23,117 nt of DNA from Temnopleurus reevesii (Eukaryota; Echinodermata; Echinoidea; Temnopleuroida; Temnopleuridae), in NCBI GenBank assembly GCA_036244855.1, contig BQKZ01000109.1, positions 55,425-78,541 of the forward strand, written 5' to 3'. Below are positions 1 to 9,741 of the stretch, one piece after another. Both the position numbers and the translations under genes were made by a program. The notes beneath the pieces are model-generated. The model was not told the origin of the DNA and ran no database searches. It worked only from the letters and a program-made list of their open reading frames with translations. How positions within the stretch are numbered: the stretch's first letter is position 1; each line of letters begins with the position of its first letter.

Positions 1-1143
1 GGGGGGGGGTGTTGTTGGTGATGATGATGACGAAGCATCTACGATGTGAGTTTGACGATCTATCGTTTATTAATCCACATCCCGTTATTAAGACTCGGTA
101 GTTTTCTTTGATATTAAAAGTATTTTGGCCGTAACATGGAGTTTAAGCAGACCCCCCCCCCCCCTGTTGTGGTGAAGCGAACATCTACTGGCATTGTTGG
201 GGGCATCCGCACCCCTTGTCCAGATCCACCCGGCTACGGACCTAAATTATCATTATATTGGTGAATTCGAGTTGACTTTATTTATGATAACTAGCATAAT
301 GATATTAAGCTAGTAGAATCTGCAAAAATTAATTGTAAATTAGTAACAATTCATTCAATGAAAATTCATTCAATGAAAATCGAGCAGCTAACGGCAGCTA
401 AATCCTCCCACAAAAAAAAATTGAATTGAAAGCAAGAAGGCTTGAATTGCTGAGGTCCCATTTGGAATATCTACATTAGACAGCAATACACTCAAGTGAT
501 ATATAGCGCTAGGCAATCACGCAGTGTGATTTATAGTAATAATAATGGGTAATGATGAAGAATGCTTGACATAAATGTCGCTGTGGTGGAAATAAAACAA
601 ATTAAAGGACGGCATCGATAAAAGTGATAAATAACAATCATAACAGACATCGTAACATTATGACCGCAATTACTGTTCCTTTTATATTGAATTTACCCGC
701 AGAATGGTTTGCTTGTCCATATGAAGGCATTAAAAGCAAGAAAATTGGGAAAAGCATTACGGATGAAGTTATGAAATCAATTTTGTACAAGTAGTTTTTT
801 TTTATAAAGTAGAACTAGAGCTTTGGTAATTACGATCTGTAAAGCAATCTCATTCCGTAATTCTGAAGCAAAAAAAAAAAACAGACTTCAGTATGAGACG
901 AAAAGAAAAAAGGAATGAAGCACCCCCAAAATATTGTGTTTTTGAATTAGCCCCATGATAAGGTTGTAACATACATATACTTTGCACATTTTTTCTTCTG
1001 AGAACTGCTAATCATAATGGTCGCTTTTCATATTAGCATCATAAGGACAGCAGTTTGGGAAAAGTCCACGATTTCTTACCTATCGGTTTATGACTGCAAA
1101 ACATATATTTTAAGATGAAGCAAGTATATAAATTTTATAAACA
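1..1143. other. AT-rich non-coding stretch, no gene seen
   Basis: The stretch opens with a run of G and is AT-rich with short homopolymers. It contains a C run at 152-164, a 15-bp unit (ATTCATTCAATGAAA) duplicated in tandem at 349-378, and A runs near 412 and 870. No exon with family resemblance, RNA gene or element with clear termini was found on either strand. It may be intron or intergenic DNA upstream of the FAM20C-like gene. Confidence 0.6.
349..378. repeat. 15-bp perfect tandem duplication
   Basis: Two adjacent identical copies of ATTCATTCAATGAAA (349-363 and 364-378). It is probably a replication-slippage product, with no known role. Confidence 0.85.
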
Positions 1144-1144
1144 G

Positions 1145-1547
1145 TGGCGCTCATCAAAACAAGTCATAGGGAACAGCCATGTGAACCTGAAGAAGACAAA
1201 TTCAACGACGTGGATCTAAAGTATACCGTGAGTCGAATCAGATGCGTTCATATCATTGGTACTCAAGTTTGTCAGGGGACATTGAAAAGTCAAGTGGATG
1301 TGGTAGAGCATCTCAAGACCTGTCGAGTGATGTTTGTCGTTCCAAAGATGCCTTTAGCGTTGTCCAGTTCGAGATGCTACTTGTGGCAGTCATTTTTACA
1401 ATCATCTCCAGACTTGCCAGAACTCATCGCAGAGTCAAGTGCCCCGTGGCTAGTTTTGGGCTAGTTCAAGAGTCAATATGGGACATTTTTGTTACCGTTA
1501 CTGATGGTGTGGATGGCCCGACGTCACGAGAAATTTCCCGATCCTGA
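1145..1547 (+). pseudogene. possible unrecognised terminal exon or gene remnant
   Basis: This stretch is visibly richer in G+C than its flanks and stays open in two overlapping + frames, one to a stop at about 1464 (106 codons) and one to a stop at about 1547. An AG at 1143-1144 could act as a splice acceptor, a GTGAGT donor-like site lies at 1228, and a canonical AATAAA sits at 1607-1612. Neither translation resembles a family I recognise; the second frame has a hydrophobic patch (LLVAVIFTII). It could be a last exon of an upstream gene, a frameshifted relic of a gene or transposon ORF, or chance. It does not match the FAM20C region that should precede the exon at 7057. Confidence 0.25.
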
Positions 1548-1606
1548 GTTTTATGATCTACACCCCGAAATCCAAGGTTTTAGATTTGGTACATTTTTAA
1601 ATATGA

Positions 1607-1612
1607 AATAAA
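1607..1612 (+). promoter_or_regulatory. AATAAA polyadenylation signal candidate
   Basis: A canonical hexamer about 60 bases after the second-frame stop of the candidate exon at 1145-1547. Such hexamers are common by chance in AT-rich DNA, so it only supports the exon weakly. Confidence 0.2.
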
Positions 1613-3006
1613 GGTTGTATCAAACCATATAAGTGTTGACACGCTACCGGCACAGAATAGGCGCTTTCACTCAATGTACCGGTGTAACACTTTTACGATG
1701 TGGTTGTGTATGGGTTACAATCGGTGTTGAAATAAGCACCATAAATTTCCATATTTGCTTGATTCCTGGGATAGACAGTTAAAAAGACCCATGGTATTAA
1801 TTCAACCTTATCTTGATCTCTATTTTCTGTAACAATAATAAGAAAAACGTGACAACAACATTGGATTGTGATTGGGAAGATAGAGCGAAATGAAATGATT
1901 TTAAGTCAGTTCATTCTATTACTGGCTTATTGATTTTGTTCATATACTGAGATAACCACCAAGAGGTATTAATTTCTACACTCTAGTTTTCATGGTGTAA
2001 ATTAGTCGACTTTATTGACGAATTAATTATTGCTTGTGTGATGATAGATTAATGTGTTGGCTACCGTGGATTTTAGCAATCATTTGCTTTACAAATCTTC
2101 CTTGAAGTCAATATTTCTATCTATCAGAGACCGTTTCTGCATTATAATTGTATAATCTGTCATATAAACTTCAGGTATTGATTTACTGTCTTTTAATGCA
2201 CTGGCCATGTCATCATTCATAGCAGAAAATTCGTTTTATACCATTCATTGGATGTAACAACAAATAATGCCGAAATATTATGTCGTCGCATAGAGCATGT
2301 AGAGTGTGAATGAAGATATCATGTGGGATTGACGTAAAGACGTTATTAATGTTTAATTCAATCAATTTAATCCTAATCGATCCGCGCTAAAGGTCGTTTA
2401 ACATGCATCAATCTATTCTATATTTTACATTTTATCTCGATATACGTTGTTTTCTTTGTTTGATCCATCGCTTTGTGGAGTTAGTTTTGATCACAAATGT
2501 CTAATGATTTAACGACAATCATGAAGATTATTCAATCGTATACTATATTCGTATTTCCTTGTGACTATTTAAAATTGTTCACTTTTTAATGAACACTAAA
2601 CTATAAAATTAACGGTCCATAAAACATTAATTTATGTTCGTATAAGTATGGGGTAATTAATATTCTCACCAGTCTCGAAATTTGAAAGATTAGATGCCAT
2701 ACTTTAGTCAAACTTATTTCTCAGTTTATATACCAAGTCAAAATGTGCATGTCTTAGCTTTGAACCGTGGGCAAAATTAAGTTACATTTGTAGTCACTAA
2801 AATTGTATCTAAGTAAAATGTGAATTGTAACCGAATTTATATTTCAAATTGACATTCTCAGCTAAAGAATTGAAGCTCTGCAGAAGTTACAATAACATGA
2901 CTGACTTGAAGAAACGTTTATTGACATATGAGGATCTATTTATCTTGAACTGTAATTCATCCTGTAACGTTGACTTTTGTTTATTCTTAACTTACATGCC
3001 CAATCT
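1613..3006. other. AT-rich non-coding stretch, nothing recognised
   Basis: No coding signal, RNA gene or bounded repeat was found. Around 2040-2330 there is a patchy, low-level resemblance to 22337-22560, possibly an old dispersed repeat, but too weak to call. Confidence 0.55.
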
Positions 3007-3345
3007 CATCTTACTTCCTCCCAGTATTTTTGTTGTTCTTTTCCATTCTTTTTTCCTCTTTGATTTTCTCTTCGGTTCATTTGCCTCTGTCGCCCCTCTC
3101 AGTTTATGTTCGTTTCCCAATTTTCTTGTCTTTTATTTCAACATACCCTGAACCACGCAGCGATCTCAATTCCTATCTAATTCCTGTTTCTGTATCATTA
3201 GCTCCGTTTCCTTCACAGTTTACATTTCTATTCTGTCTGACCGATGTTTATTTCAACATTCTGGCTTTTTTTCTTCCTTGATTTATTTCTCGGCATATTA
3301 TGTCTCGAGCCCGTGTCTCCTTTTTCCCTTTCTTTCTTCGGAAAT
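3007..3345. repeat. pyrimidine-rich low-complexity block
   Basis: The + strand is dominated by T and C, rich in TTCC, TTTCT and CTTT, for over 300 bases. Open frames here translate to Phe/Leu/Ser-rich strings, which is what CT-rich DNA gives by default, so they are not genes. It may be an expanded and decayed CT microsatellite. Confidence 0.6.
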
Positions 3346-3407
3346 GTTGCGCGTAACAATAAAATAACTTCTGCTATGCCGTTGTGTGTGGGGGTATGTT
3401 GATGTGA

Positions 3408-3410
<3 letters not shown>

Positions 3411-3444
<34 letters not shown>

Positions 3445-3480
3445 CGTGTGTGGGTGGGTGGATGTGTGTGTGTATGTGCT
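3411..3480. repeat. (TG)n microsatellite, first copy
   Basis: Fifteen uninterrupted TG units (3411-3440) are followed by degenerate TG/GGTG sequence. It forms the left edge of the duplicated segment whose second copy starts near 3988. Confidence 0.9.
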
Positions 3481-3531
3481 TGTATGCCGGTTACTGGTAA
3501 GATTGATGTTGGTATATCGGTCTATGTGTCT

Positions 3532-3605
3532 TTGCCTTTTGTTTCACGTCACCATCTAAAAGACGTGGCCAAGGAACAACTGCGAACCTGCGTGACAGGG
3601 ATTAA
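3532..3605 (+). repeat. 74-bp identical direct repeat, copy 1
   Basis: This stretch is identical over 74 bases to 4120-4193, offset 588. Similarity continues leftward, diverged, through the TG tract (for example GGTATATC followed by GTCTAT in both). The unit therefore looks like TG tract plus about 130 bp of unique sequence. It has no coding resemblance. It is either a local duplication or two insertions of a dispersed repeat carrying a TG tract. Confidence 0.85.
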
Positions 3606-3960
3606 AGGGGATTGAAACCCAAAAAGTATATTTACTTATTTCAGTAGGTATAATATTTACCGATTTAACGGAATATTTTATTGTACAAGAAAAAACAGCA
3701 TAAGGAGATAAATTTTCAGTTTCTGAGCCACGATTTCGTCTGCTAGCAATACCCTGGGGGCTACCATTTTGTTATTTGGTACGAGAAAGTATTTTGTTAT
3801 CCCCGGGTAGAACGTCTTTGGTCGAAATATAAGCTTAGAATTTGAATAAAAATATACCTTGCATATGGTCATATATTTCAATATCTTAAAACTGGTCTGG
3901 ATTTATTTTTAAAAAGAAAGTTTTGTTCATTCGATTCGTGTTTTATTGGCATGGGCGTGA
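3606..3960. other. non-coding spacer between the two duplicated segments
   Basis: AT-rich sequence without recognisable gene. A weak imperfect inverted match (CCCTGGGGGCTAC near 3751 and CCCCGGGTAG near 3801) is the only structure seen. Confidence 0.5.
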
Positions 3961-3986
3961 CGTTTTTGCGGAGTAATGACGTTTTT

Positions 3987-3987
3987 N
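3987..3987. other. ambiguous base (n) in the assembly
   Basis: One undetermined base sits immediately before the second TG tract, marking locally uncertain sequence. The TG repeat length here may be unreliable. Confidence 0.95.
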
Positions 3988-4008
3988 TGTATGTGTGTGT
4001 GTGTGTGT

Positions 4009-4046
<38 letters not shown>

Positions 4047-4073
4047 TGGATGTGTGTGTGTATGTGCTAGTGT
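3988..4073. repeat. (TG)n microsatellite, second copy
   Basis: Nearly pure TG with occasional TATG and GGTGG interruptions, longer than the copy at 3411. It leads directly into the second copy of the 74-bp repeat. Confidence 0.9.
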
Positions 4074-4119
4074 GCGGGTTCCTGGTTAGATGGATGTTGG
4101 TATATCAGTCTATATGCCC

Positions 4120-4193
4120 TTGCCTTTTGTTTCACGTCACCATCTAAAAGACGTGGCCAAGGAACAACTGCGAACCTGCGTGACAGGGATTAA
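4120..4193 (+). repeat. 74-bp identical direct repeat, copy 2
   Basis: Identical to 3532-3605. Identity stops at 4193, 12 bases before the start of a fold-back unit at 4205. The right-hand flanks of the two copies differ after this point. Confidence 0.85.
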
Positions 4194-4204
4194 CGTCCAT
4201 TAAC

Positions 4205-4344
4205 AATAGTGGGTTTTCGAAATAGGTGGACAGAGGGTTGTGGGCGATATCAATGAATGCAAATATGATGTGCGCAACAAATGATGCGCACCGGTTTCCT
4301 ACCGTCTACAAGCCTCCGTACACCAATTTCGAAAACCCAATATT
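4205..4344. mobile_element. fold-back (MITE-like) unit 1
   Basis: The two ends are inverted copies of each other: GGGTTTTCGAAAT at 4211-4223 pairs perfectly with 4326-4338, and similarity extends in both directions to about 38 bases per arm with scattered mismatches. The centre is also near-palindromic (TGCGCA flanking CAAATGA). This structure is typical of short non-autonomous DNA elements. No clear target-site duplication was found, so the exact ends and class are uncertain. Confidence 0.65.
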
Positions 4345-4366
4345 ACTATAATGTTTTTTTTTAGCA

Positions 4367-4518
4367 TATAGTGGATGGTAGAAAACGAGTGCAAATTTGA
4401 TATGCGCAACACATGGCAAGGTGCGCAACTGATGTGCACATCATTTGTTGCACACATCAGGTGCGTACTCATTTTCCATCGTCTACAACCATCCGTCCAC
4501 CAATGTCGAAACATACCA
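4367..4518. mobile_element. fold-back unit 2, related to unit 1
   Basis: The right part (4455-4515: TTTGTTGCACAC, GTCTACAACCATCCGT, CCACCAATGTCGAAA) is homologous to the right arm of unit 1. The left part (GGTAGAAAACGAGTGCAAAT, near 4377) is an inverted match to its right part but lacks the outermost TTTTCGAAAT terminus. It looks like an internally deleted or rearranged second copy inserted beside the first. Confidence 0.55.
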
Positions 4519-5109
4519 CATAATTATGAACTTTCGGGACTGTCCTTTCCTATTCTTGATAATATGAAGTGATACTGGAGATCAGAACATCGAAATGGAG
4601 GTTGACAATAGTCATCCATCATGGTTAATCCTTCCTTATTGGTCATATGAACACTTTGATACTGATAGCATTGACATTCGCTGCCATTTCATTTTCGGTT
4701 GCATAATCTGCATCCTGCAATACCATTTGATATTTTTTATTAAAAAATCACCATTAATTACATGCTTAGGCAATTTCTTTGACTCGGACATTCCCAAATA
4801 CATTGGTCGTAAGTCAGGTTTCAAAGGATGAAACTGTGCTTTTAAAATATGAACTTTTTATTGCAGTTTTTTTTAACAATAACAATGCTAAAAGTATGCA
4901 GACATACGTTTGTATTACACATGCTTACCATCGTAAATGCCAAAAGTTACATTTGAAATGTGTTCTGGTTATTTGTTTATCAGCAAGTCGTTGACGACAC
5001 TTCTCCTGCTAGGTTGACGTATAGTTTTCCGTATGTTTTATCTAGCATTAATTCCCTCATACTCACGTGCCTTTGTCTCTCATTTTTCGAATGCGACTGT
5101 TTTTTTCTG
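4519..5109. other. non-coding stretch, nothing recognised
   Basis: AT-rich; short open frames on both strands lack any recognisable protein similarity. No bounded repeat was seen. Confidence 0.5.
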
Positions 5110-5260
5110 GGGGTGTTTCATCAAGATTTATCGCAGTGACATGGAGTCATTTTCCGACAGTTCCCATATGTCAGCGATAGTGCTTTTCATACAATCACAA
5201 TCAAGGAATTTGTCAGCGCTGACTAATTGTCTGTGCGACAAATCTTGATGAAACATCCCC
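5110..5260. mobile_element. fold-back element with about 20-bp terminal inverted repeats
   Basis: TGTTTCATCAAGATTT at 5114-5129 is perfectly inverted at 5240-5255, and the outer GGGG/CCCC (5110-5113, 5257-5260) pair with a one-base bulge. Inner sequence is also loosely palindromic (TTATCGCAGTGACAT versus ATTGTCTGTGCGACAA inverted). About 150 bp with no coding capacity. No target-site duplication could be identified. A MITE is the best explanation; a structured regulatory hairpin cannot be excluded. Confidence 0.65.
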
Positions 5261-5944
5261 TAATGTAGTCCTTGTCATTATTAATGACGACGGGTTTTGC
5301 CTGTTCTAGTTTCTATTCTTAAGTTTGACGACACCATTAATACATTACCCTGCATTTCCATCTTGTATCAGCAGTAGATATTAAGTAATTCTCTCTACAT
5401 TCCTAGGTCAGGGTCAATTATGGCGTGTTCACACTGAATCATCCTGAATTAGTGTTTATAGCTAACGTTTGCCCAGTCTCTTACTGCAGTTATAATGATA
5501 AGCCATGAAGTGTGTTCCAGCCCAATCTGCAGTACTGCTGCGTGCTTGAAAGGTGCAATATTTTGAGCTTGTTGAAACATGGACACGCACATGCGATTCA
5601 ACTCACTCTATAAATGCAACATTGGGAGCACCCTTTATAGGGTATAAAACTGCACCTTTTTAAAAATAAATGTGCGATGTTGCGACATTAATCTAACATA
5701 AACATCTAAAGAAAAAGTTAAGAGCCGATAAACTCTGTATATCGCTTAAATCATGTGAATTGTCAATTACCGGGATTTGATGCGGTCCTTATTTTTTTGC
5801 CAAAACACTCGAAATTGTCCTCAAAAGTATATACTGCTCCAAACTGTTTCAGATAAATGTGTTATGACAAAGTTATACCGTTATAATACAGACCAAATAT
5901 TGAATTTGATTACAGGGTTGATACTTAAAATGCTTCAAACAAAA
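5261..5944. other. non-coding stretch, nothing recognised
   Basis: No gene, RNA or bounded repeat was identified. A small palindrome (ACCCTTTATAGGGT, near 5631) is the only local structure. Confidence 0.5.
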
Positions 5945-5949
5945 CGTCA

Positions 5950-6135
5950 ACACGATATAAACTATTTTCGAAAAATAAAGTCGAACACCATTTCAATGGT
6001 TCTTTGTAATACTATCACTGACTATTCAAATCGTAAACGCCTTGTCATTGTTCTGTCCGCACAGTTCTATTCACGGCGAACGGCTCTATTCTCCTTCGAC
6101 CTACTTTATTTTTCGAAAATAGTTTATATCGTGTT
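5950..6135. mobile_element. MITE copy 1 with 33-bp perfect terminal inverted repeat
   Basis: The left end (5949-5981, starting AACACGATATAAACTATTTT) is the exact inverted complement of 6103-6135, 33 of 33 bases. CGTCA directly flanks it on both sides (5945-5949 and 6136-6140), consistent with a 5-bp target-site duplication (4 bp if the element starts at 5949). The element is about 186 bp with no coding capacity, so it needs a transposase from elsewhere. A diverged second copy is at 18375-18547. Perfect arms suggest recent insertion or strong end conservation. The superfamily is not determined. Confidence 0.85.
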
Positions 6136-6294
6136 CGTCATTTCTTAAGACGGGATCCGCTTGATACTTGTAGATATACTTTTGCACCCTCTTCAAATTA
6201 ATAATGGACACCTTTCCGAGTTTTGCCGTAGATTGTACCCTTTCGCGAAGGTTTTGGACTATTTTTTTCTTGGTGTGTATGATAACATATTTTA

Positions 6295-6360
6295 GGGAGA
6301 TTATACGTCAATTTTCGGGAGAATATACGTCTCCTTTTGGGAGAACCTACGTCTTAAAGC
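6295..6360 (+). repeat. 22-bp tandem repeat, three units
   Basis: Three consecutive 22-base units (6295-6316, 6317-6338, 6339-6360) each begin GGGAGA and carry TACGTC about ten bases in; the rest drifts. It is a short minisatellite. A conserved GGGAGA plus TACGTC core could be a repeated protein-binding site, but nothing else supports that. Confidence 0.75.
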
Positions 6361-7056
6361 GTTATTCGAGTAGGAACACGTCCCGAATGAGGCCAGTAAG
6401 TGAATTATACATGCGTTTTCAACATCCTAATCGGATCATATTCAGAGAGTAACTCTCTGATCATAGTGGTTTCTCTTCCTTATGATACGTTCAAGAAGAG
6501 CGGTTCATTCTTTCCTTGTGTATTCGATGACTAGATGTTATCTACTCTAAAGAAATATGGCGCTTCTGAAGACAACGATTTCAAAAATAGAAATGTCTTA
6601 TAGTCGTATAGAATTGCCCTTGCCCCTTGGGAGCCTGAATACATTATCTTAGTGTCTTCGACGTGTATCGAAGGAAAACAAAAACATCAACTTGTAAATT
6701 GATCTCTTCAGCATATGCTGTTGACGATATCTCATATCCTTTGTATTTATTTGTATAAAACTGATAAATGAAAACAATAAATAAATTCAATAATATATGA
6801 ATAATAGTTTTTTTTTCCTTGGATAATTACGTACGGCTTAAAACTCACAATGCATACTATATTTTCCTCTAATATTCTCAGCCTATTTCTCTGTACAAAC
6901 TCAAAAGTGAAATCGATATTCATGGTTGTTTTATGCATAATTGTGTCTCTATCCTTTGGTAAGACCCCTCGTGATACCAATATCTTGTTGTAATATTGCT
7001 AGAATATTGGTCAATGAATAAATAAATAAGACATTGTTCTTTTATTTTTATTACAG
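6361..7056. other. non-coding sequence up to the first FAM20C exon seen
   Basis: Probably intron: the exon at 7057 begins mid-codon, so an upstream exon must exist. I looked here and further left for the preceding conserved FAM20C block (Trp..Phe-His..Gly-Ile...Leu-Tyr type) and did not find it. A 9-bp palindrome (TCAGAGAGT-A-ACTCTCTGA) lies near 6442. Confidence 0.5.
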
Positions 7057-7135
7057 ATGAGAAGTCTGGAGGAACTCAAGTTAAGATGGTCCTTACGTTC
7101 AGGGATGGTGGCCAGAGTTTAATGAAACCATGGAG
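7057..7135 (+). CDS. FAM20C-like kinase exon A: glycine-rich/nucleotide-site strand
   Basis: Preceded by a pyrimidine-rich TTTATTTTTATTACAG acceptor and followed by GTAAGT. Starts with the last two bases of a split codon and encodes 25 full residues, opening EKSGGTQVK and ending GGQSLMKPW; the last two bases (AG) continue into exon B. The family motif GGTQ-(L/V)-K is followed by a beta strand and the FKP-like LMKP. The two lysines (fragment residues 9 and 23) align with human FAM20C K271 and K285, which contact ATP. Other frames of this exon hit stops (TAA within GAGTTTAATG), so the frame is unambiguous. The preceding exon is not in view, so this is an internal exon and not a start; the ATG at 7057 is out of frame. 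Confidence 0.93.
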
Positions 7136-9069
7136 GTAAGTCACTAATAATTATGATATCTATGTAATTATAGATGTAAATGTGTGTTTTATTGAACCAA
7201 CAATGAATGATAAAGTAATAAATGTGTAATTGGAAAGCTTGCAAACTGAAAAGTGAAACAACTCAAAAACGTCAATGAATAAATTTAAGTGAAACGAATC
7301 AGACAAACGGAGGGATGAAAAGGATAAATGATAAATGTTGTTGAAGAAATCAACGATGTCAATTTGGTTTAACCGCAGACCCTGTATACTGCTCCAACAC
7401 ACAACACACATGGCGCATGCATCCACCTGCCCCGATCCCTGGAATATTCAGGATTTTACATTTATCATCTCTTGTTATTGGTCCGTTTATGGTGCTTTAT
7501 TATAGGGAAACTTAGTTAAATCCGATACTGCAATACTTGATGATTTTATTCCCAAACTTACGAACTTATCTGCAGAGAAAATAGGAAAAAAATATCGCAT
7601 GGACGGCTCATTTCGAGGATCATCCTCTTAATTCAAATGTTACATGTTTCAGCCATTATTCTAAATATTGCGTTTGTGAAGAACAACTGCAAAGAAGCGT
7701 ACTCTTAGAGTCAATGAAAATTCAATTCCATTCAATCAATTACGACCCAATGAAGTTGATATTGTGCTTACAATCTCACAGAACGTTCCCCCCAAATATG
7801 CAAAAACTTATCATTGTACTACGAATGTAACTGTGCACGACCATATCCAATTCCGCATTAACATCAAAACCACATGCATTTTCCGAAATGTTATCAAAAT
7901 AGCGCCCGAAATGTCATAAAATCGATGTGGAAATCATGTCCATTAGCCATTTTGTATAATGCCATCGGCGGCAGAGAGCGTTAACCCTCTGCATCTGTCT
8001 TCCTGTACATGTGCTTTTGTTTTACATTGCAATTACATTGTTTTTCCCTCGGTTTGCAAAGTTGTGTAGAGTTTCACCCAAAAATGAAATTCACAGACAT
8101 CGATAACCCGATTTGCTATATGCGAAAGATGGGGGTTTGCCTTTTCATGAGGAAGGTCCTTAACCAGGGAAGCGGGGACAAACCACCCCATTCCCTCTCT
8201 TTTTCCTTGTCGGGCCATCGCCAAGAATTGAAAACCTTTATTTTCTCGTCAAGCAATTGATGGCTCAAAAAGGGTTCACTCTGTCGAAATTTTCACCCTA
8301 ATCCTACCGGCCTGTTTGACTATCTACAGCTGATGTAAAACTACTACTGATGGCGCCTGAACGTAAGCTAGCGTTATGTGAAAGTGTAAATTGTTTTGTG
8401 TCTCAGATTTTCATGAATCGCTGCAGGATAAATATATTAATTTTCATGTATACATTTCCACGTATCAACCCTCCTTCTCTCTTTCTCCATTCTTCTTTGT
8501 TTATGCAATAACCGGGATACTTGGATTTGTGTCTGTAGTAATTCATTGCAATTACATGTCGATTACATAGATGAATATGAAATCAGGAACCCTGGACTTC
8601 AATTACAATTTACCTAGTGGTATTTAATATAACGTTCGGTTTTATTCAGATGGATACTAAAAGAAATAGCGAGAAGGCATTTCAAGTATTTAATTTTCAC
8701 TGCGATCCGTTTCTGGATGCCGCAAAATTTCCATCAGCGCATCGCCGTACAGCCGCTTGATAGGCCTATCAGTGCGTTATCAGATAAAGATCCACTCGAG
8801 TCAGGGGGAGAATCTATTTGGTGAGCACTCGTAGTATGAGGGTGTCTATTTGTCTGGCGGTCTTTGGAGAGGATTATCCTAGAAACGAGAGAGGTTAGGC
8901 AAAGATGGAGCTACGTCTCGATTCTGACATCGAATTTCGGTGGTTTGATATTGAGCAGCGTAAGTTTGTTTGAGCTATATTAAATTGCGACGTGTCACTA
9001 ACCGCTCCTAGTTATAGACTTTTTTTTTTAATCATTATGACGATTTTTTCCCAATCACGACCGTAATCC
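7136..9069 (+). other. intron A, left part: no gene seen
   Basis: Begins with the GTAAGT donor. AT-rich with short open frames on both strands that resemble nothing known. No bounded element was identified before the ATC microsatellite. Confidence 0.6.
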
Positions 9070-9222
9070 ATGATCACGATGATGATGATCATCATCGTCA
9101 TCATCATTATCATTACCATCTAGTCAACATCATTATTCTCATCATCATCGTCATCATCACCATCGTCATTATTCTCATCATCGTCATCATCACCATCATC
9201 ATTATTATCACCATCGTCATCG

Positions 9223-9269
<47 letters not shown>

Positions 9270-9352
9270 GTATCATCATCACCATCATCATTTTTGTCAT
9301 CATTGTCATCATCATCATCATCATCATCATCGTCGTCGCCATCATCATCATT

Positions 9353-9399
<47 letters not shown>

Positions 9400-9720
9400 T
9401 ATCATCATCACCACCACCACCATTACCACCACCACCACCACCACCACCATCACCACCATCATTGTTACCACCATCATCACAATAACCACCATCTTCACAA
9501 TAACCACCATCTTCTCCATCGTCACTATTGGTATCATTTTTATCTTCATCACCATCGTCATCAACATCAGCGTTATCATTTTTTTTAATAATCATCAACA
9601 GCAGTAGCAGTAACACCTTCATCATTACCATCACCACCACCACCACCGTCAAGAGCAGCAGCGCCATCACCACCATCATCACCACCATAACTGGCACTGT
9701 CACTGTAATCATTATTCTCA
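9070..9720. repeat. large ATC/CAC trinucleotide microsatellite in intron A
   Basis: About 650 bases of ATC repeats, with long pure runs around 9217-9268 and 9354-9397, interspersed with GTC, CAC (9409-9450) and ATT variants. Open frames through it give polyAsp, polyMet, polySer or polyPro purely because of the 3-base period. It is likely highly length-variable between individuals. Confidence 0.95.
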
Positions 9721-9729
9721 TCAATGTCC

Positions 9730-9741
9730 GGGGGGGGGGGG
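9730..9741. repeat. G12 homopolymer
   Basis: Twelve consecutive G residues close the trinucleotide repeat region; prone to slippage and sequencing error. Confidence 0.95.

Noticed and set aside
2849..3281. Two overlapping Phe/Leu-rich + frames
   Set aside because: Pyrimidine-rich low-complexity DNA; no domain visible and no splice support.
3412..3615. Cys/Val-rich + frame
   Set aside because: Translation of the TG microsatellite and the duplicated repeat.
5777..6148. 123-codon + frame
   Set aside because: More than half lies inside MITE copy 1 with its inverted repeats; no protein resemblance.
9113..9724. Minus-strand 203-codon frame rich in Asp and Met, plus overlapping frames on both strands
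   Set aside because: Produced entirely by the ATC/CAC repeat period; all frames stay open there.
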